From: CAYJAP01 sp964368425
GTDB taxonomy: Bacteria; Bacillota; Clostridia; Christensenellales; UBA1242
Reading direction: 5' to 3'
Length of the DNA: 7,922 nt
NCBI GenBank assembly: GCA_964368425.1
Contig: CAYJAP010000035.1
Span: 1-7,922 of the forward strand
Position 1 is the stretch's first letter; every line of letters starts with the position of its first letter. Positions 5,902 through 7,922 of the stretch are shown one piece after another. Made by a program: the position numbers and the translations under genes. The notes beneath the pieces were generated by a model that saw only the letters and a list, made by a program, of their open reading frames with translations, had not been told where the DNA came from and searched no databases.

Positions 5902-6282
5902 ATGGAATTTACTTTTTCGAAACCACCAACAATCAATCTTTGTGAATTAACTATTGATGATATTTATTTTACTGAGTGTTGCAAGTGCCATATTGTAGAT
6001 AGAACACAGCTGGAAAGATGTTCAAATAATTGTAAAAAGTTTTTAATTAAACAAATTGAACAAAATGATTGTGATATAATTTTGCCAATGGAAATATTTG
6101 CATCACAAATAGTTTTAGGCATGAAAATTAAGAAGTTTAAAGAATATGTTGGGAATCGTTTTGAAATTAATTTCAATGGAAAGATTAAAACGGTTATACC
6201 AATATATCATACATCACCTGTAAATCCTCTTGGATATAAAGGTAACGTGAAAATTTTTGAGGAGCTTCGAAATGTTAGATAA
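5902..6282 (+). pseudogene. 5'-truncated uracil-DNA glycosylase-like gene
   Basis: The frame encodes 126 residues resembling the C-terminal half of uracil-DNA glycosylase superfamily proteins. IDDIYFTECCKCHIVDRTQLERC (18-40) followed by NNCKKFLIKQIEQ (42-54) matches the 'KC...C..fL..qi' region that carries later Fe-S cysteines in family 4 enzymes. DIILPMEIFASQIVLG (58-73) sits where IIpLGxxAxxxLLG is usual, here with Glu replacing the common Gly. VIPIYHTSPVNP (98-109) matches motif B (HPSP in relatives, HTSP here). The N-terminal half, with catalytic motif A and the first cysteines, is absent. An in-frame TAA lies at 5896-5898, and the TraX-family start is only 66 bp away. There is no ribosome binding site and no clear promoter. 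It is therefore most likely a remnant without repair activity. A short functional protein cannot be excluded because the frame is intact. Confidence 0.6.
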
Positions 6283-6316
6283 AAATATAATTAATACTTA
6301 TGTAAATAAAAGATAA
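6272..6316 (+). pseudogene. Stub of a gene that overlapped the UDG-like gene
   Basis: GAGGAG (6259-6264) lies 7 nt before an ATG at 6272 that overlaps the end of the UDG-like frame. The new frame, MLDKNIINTYVNKR, stops after 14 codons at 6314-6316. A strong ribosome binding site with a stop-start overlap is typical of a translationally coupled operon partner, so this looks like the first codons of a gene whose body was lost. The sequence right after it runs into the end of the GNAT gene on the other strand. A real 14-residue peptide is less likely. Confidence 0.4.
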
Positions 6317-6339
6317 GTATGATCTAGAATTTTATCTTT
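6309..6339. other. AT-only inverted repeat between convergent ends
   Basis: AAAGATAA (6309-6316) and TTATCTTT (6332-6339) are complementary across a 15-nt loop. It could weakly end the convergent transcripts (UDG-like remnant and GNAT gene), but it has almost no G-C pairs and no clear T-tract. Confidence 0.3.
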
Positions 6340-6350
6340 AAAGCATATTG

Positions 6351-6857
6351 TTAAATTAATTTCATAAGCATCAAATTTCTTGGGAAAGGTGTTTCTAACT
6401 CAACTTCGCGATAGAATTCCAGTCCTATTTTTTCCAGTGTTTTTCTGCTGGCAATATTATCTTTATGTACCGTTGCACATGCAAATTCAAATCCCATGGA
6501 GAGGGCTACTTTTTTTATTTCGGTGAGCATCTGAAACATTAGTCCTTTGCCTCTAAATTCTAAACCAACAATGTTAAAAGAGAACTCCACCATTCGCGTT
6601 ACATCACACCAGACAGGGAAACGATATTTTTCTGGAAGCTTTCCATTCTTGAAGTCTAATGCGCTTATGCCCGCTAACTTTCCATTTTCAAAAGCGCCAA
6701 GAATTAAGAACCTTTCTTTGGAAATCATTTTTTGTACTGACGGCAGGTCACTTTCCATTGTCATAAAAAAGCTAGGATCTTCCAGGTTGCGGTTCATCTC
6801 GTCGATAAGCTTGGAAACTTGAGCTACATCTTTTTCGGTTATGCGTCTAAACTTCAT
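6351..6857 (-). CDS. GNAT family N-acetyltransferase
   Basis: The product is 168 residues, a single GNAT domain. It opens with MKFRRITEKDVAQVSKLIDEM, typical of the first strand and helix. ILGAFENGKLAGISALDF (52-69) forms the central strands. The acetyl-CoA pyrophosphate loop is VGLEFRGKGL (97-106, R/Q-x-x-G-x-G/A type). NIASRKTLEKIGLEFYREVE (134-153) is the usual 'N.as...yek.GF' end. Such enzymes move acetyl from acetyl-CoA to an amine on a small molecule or protein N-terminus. The substrate cannot be read from the sequence. The ATG at 6855-6857 has GAGG 5 nt upstream. The frame stays open upstream through the DUF84 remnant to a TAA at 6999-7001, and a TTG at 6926 is possible but has no ribosome binding site. 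No strong promoter of its own is evident, so it may be read from the VOC gene side. Confidence 0.92.
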   Translation of the reverse strand: MKFRRITEKDVAQVSKLIDEMNRNLEDPSFFMTMESDLPSVQKMISKERFLILGAFENGKLAGISALDFKNGKLPEKYRFPVWCDVTRMVEFSFNIVGLEFRGKGLMFQMLTEIKKVALSMGFEFACATVHKDNIASRKTLEKIGLEFYREVELETPFPRNLMLMKLI

Positions 6858-7328
6858 GTATACCTCGTCTATTTTGTATTTCTTGTGTAATAAATTATAG
6901 TTATTTTTATACTCTAATGGAATCAAAGCAGATATAACAGCGTCTCGGTCAATAACGTCTCTATCTAAAAGACCATTAGATAAATAGCCTGTTATTCCTT
7001 ATTTTTGTTTGTTATTTTGAACATATTTTAAGTTGTCAATAATTTTATTTAAAGATCCACCCTCTCTAATAAATCTATACATATCTCTGTTCAAACGAAT
7101 CCCTAAAGATTTCCCTGTGGACTTGGCTCCGGAATCGTTTTCAATGACGGTGTAAGAAACAACAAAAGGCAAACCATTTTCGTCCAAAGAAAATCCGCCT
7201 TCAATACAACAAATATAGTCGTATTTGATGTTATCATTTTTCGCATAATCTTTACATTGTGTAATTCTATTTTCACATCCCCTTAGAATCTCATATCTAA
7301 CTCTTTTGCTTGGAAAACTGTTAGAAAC
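6858..7328 (-). pseudogene. DUF84 (inosine/xanthosine triphosphatase type) pseudogene: N-terminus lost, in-frame TAA
   Basis: Reading leftwards from about 7328, one frame gives VSNSFPSKRVRYEILRGCENR, then YDYICCIEGGFSLDENG, VVSYTVIEND, KSLGIRLNRDMY, and finally NNKQK followed by TAA (6999-7001). The same frame continues as GITGYLSNGLLDRDVIDRD and AVISALIPLEYKNNY. This order matches the DUF84/YjjX house-cleaning NTPases: 'sGVpxxP...E...GAxNR', 'GIEGG', then 'KEGaIGxxTxGxxxR...AVxxALxPf'. The stop falls where that family has the Glu of KEG, consistent with one GAA-to-TAA change. The N-terminal third, including the 'NPxK' nucleotide-binding start, is missing, because the VOC gene ends at this point. 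Relatives hydrolyse ITP and XTP. This copy should be inactive. The frame runs on without a stop into the GNAT gene. A sequencing error could explain the stop but not the missing N-terminus. Confidence 0.75.
6962..6982. other. 7-bp inverted repeat inside the DUF84 remnant
   Basis: TATCTAA (6962-6968) and TTAGATA (6976-6982) pair across the 7-nt loop AAGACCA. It has no T-tract and lies within decayed coding sequence, so it is probably incidental. Confidence 0.3.
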
Positions 7329-7746
7329 TTGTTGTAGAAAAGCGTAACAAATATCCGTCAGGGTCTTGGATAAGAAATTCTTTACATTTCAACATCTTTC
7401 CCTGTTCACGGTAACTATTTGTCATGATATCACGAAAAAATGGAATTTTAAGTTCTTTTACACGAGCGTACAGCTTATCTATATCGGATACTTCCATCTG
7501 TATATGCATGCCACGTCCTAGGGGATATTCCATAGGGGCGTATCCGTTCCAAGAATCTTTGTCGGTTGTGAGCTGCATAATCATTAGGCTAATCTCTTCC
7601 ATGCGAATCAACATAAATTTATCTTCTGGTCGTTCATTGAAAATTTTAAACCCCAGACCAAGATAAAAACGCTTACTTCTCTCAAAGTCAGCAACTCGGA
7701 ATTCTGGCAACATAGGGAATCGAACAAATTCATTATTTTTAGACAT
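7321..7746 (-). CDS. VOC / bleomycin-resistance-like (glyoxalase superfamily) protein
   Basis: The product is 141 residues, one VOC module made of two beta-alpha-beta-beta-beta halves. MLPEFRVADFERSKRFYLGLGFKI (12-35) is the usual first half. DSWNGYAPMEYPLGRGMHIQMEVSDIDKLYARVKE (about 65-98) starts the second half, and QDPDGYLLRF (127-136) is the standard end. Members either bind and sequester a ligand such as bleomycin as dimers, or use metal ligands for isomerase or dioxygenase chemistry. The terminal ligand Glu of metal-dependent members is Arg here (LLRF), which favours a non-metal binding type; the ligand is unknown. The ATG at 7744-7746 has AAGGAG 5 nt upstream. The ATG at 7792-7794 lacks one and lies very close to a TATAAA. 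The gene body ends exactly where the DUF84 remnant begins, so its stop may lie near a recombination joint. Confidence 0.92.
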   Translation of the reverse strand: MSKNNEFVRFPMLPEFRVADFERSKRFYLGLGFKIFNERPEDKFMLIRMEEISLMIMQLTTDKDSWNGYAPMEYPLGRGMHIQMEVSDIDKLYARVKELKIPFFRDIMTNSYREQGKMLKCKEFLIQDPDGYLLRFSTTSF

Positions 7747-7796
7747 CTTTTCTCCTTGATATGTGAAGGATAATTTTAATTTTTTCTCTTTCATGA

Positions 7797-7802
7797 TTTT
7801 AT
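7797..7802 (-). promoter_or_regulatory. Possible -10 element of the VOC gene
   Basis: TATAAA on the minus strand lies about 50 nt upstream of the VOC ATG and just past the tRNA fragment. A -35 would have to lie in the tRNA fragment's acceptor end and is not recognisable. Candidate only. Confidence 0.3.
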
Positions 7803-7816
7803 AATGACATAATTTT

Positions 7817-7862
7817 TGGAGCTGATGACGGGATTTGAACCCATGACCTATGCCTTACCAAG
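7817..7862 (-). tRNA. 3' half of a tRNA-Thr(GGT): fragment / putative att-site half
   Basis: On the minus strand the 46 nt begin CTTGGTAAGGCAT, which is the anticodon loop TTGGTAA (anticodon GGT) plus the 3' anticodon stem. They continue with variable loop AGGTC, the T arm ATGGG-TTCAAAT-CCCGT, the 3' acceptor strand CATCAGC, then T and an encoded CCA. This is a well-formed 3' half. The 5' half is missing. The bases that should form the 5' anticodon stem (ATGCC) read AATTC, and no D arm or GCTGATG acceptor strand follows up to 7922. Breakage at the anticodon loop with a perfect 3' end is the pattern left when an integrative element inserts in a tRNA gene and displaces the original 3' end. The element would then lie to the right. 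An ordinary decayed tRNA is the alternative. Confidence 0.8.
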
Positions 7863-7922
7863 AATTATGACTATTTTTAAGAGTATTTACACCACCTTGA
7901 TAAAACCACGATAAATAAAGGA
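7863..7922. other. Non-coding DNA beyond the tRNA fragment, possible end of an integrative element
   Basis: These 60 AT-rich bases show no ORF, no tRNA 5' half and no clear hairpin. If the tRNA fragment is an att half, this is the first sequence of the inserted element. It is too short to judge. Confidence 0.3.

Noticed and set aside
6999..7187. A separate 62-residue gene starting at the TTG at 7187
   Set aside because: It is a central piece of the DUF84 pseudogene. Homology continues both upstream of the TTG and downstream of the TAA.

Overview
The window is AT-rich DNA using the standard bacterial code, most likely from an endospore-forming member of the Bacillota (Clostridia-like). The main clues are a collagen-like protein with a BclB-type exosporium C-terminal domain, together with LemA, UPF0371/DUF1846 and TraX-family genes that are common in Firmicutes, AGGAG-type ribosome binding sites, and simple hairpin plus T-tract terminators. 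The taxonomic call is an inference from gene content and composition.

Layout, left to right. (1) 1-888 (+) is the 3' part of an unrecognised beta-strand-rich, probably surface or secreted protein. It ends at a bidirectional terminator shared with a convergent lemA-like gene (979-1575, -). (2) 1643-1788 is a strongly structured leader in front of the collagen-like/BclB gene (1789-2718, +), which ends in a second bidirectional terminator. (3) 2804-4288 (-) is a full-length UPF0371/DUF1846 gene. (4) 4545-4976 (-) is a small helical, ferritin-like hypothetical gene. It is separated by a perfect hairpin terminator from a TraX-family membrane protein (5158-5835, -), whose promoter geometry predicts a leaderless mRNA.

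(5) From 5900 to the right edge the region is a patchwork of gene remains among intact small genes. A 5'-truncated uracil-DNA-glycosylase-like gene (5902-6282, +) is followed by the stub of the gene that used to overlap it (6272-6316). An intact GNAT acetyltransferase (6351-6857, -) comes next. Then there is a DUF84 (inosine/xanthosine triphosphatase-type) pseudogene (about 6858-7328, -) that has lost its N-terminus and carries an in-frame TAA. An intact VOC/bleomycin-resistance-like protein follows (7321-7746, -). Last is a 46-nt fragment matching the 3' half of a tRNA-Thr(GGT) (7817-7862, -). That fragment starts at the anticodon loop, as expected of the displaced att-site half of an integrative element that would lie to the right of the window.

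The genes do not form one pathway. The intact ones look like independent single-gene units with their own terminators. The strongest second-look items are the tRNA fragment/att boundary, the nested-hairpin leader of the collagen-like gene, and the two housecleaning-enzyme remnants (UDG and DUF84), which suggest local gene erosion or recombination. I see no clear multi-gene defence, toxin or biosynthetic system here.
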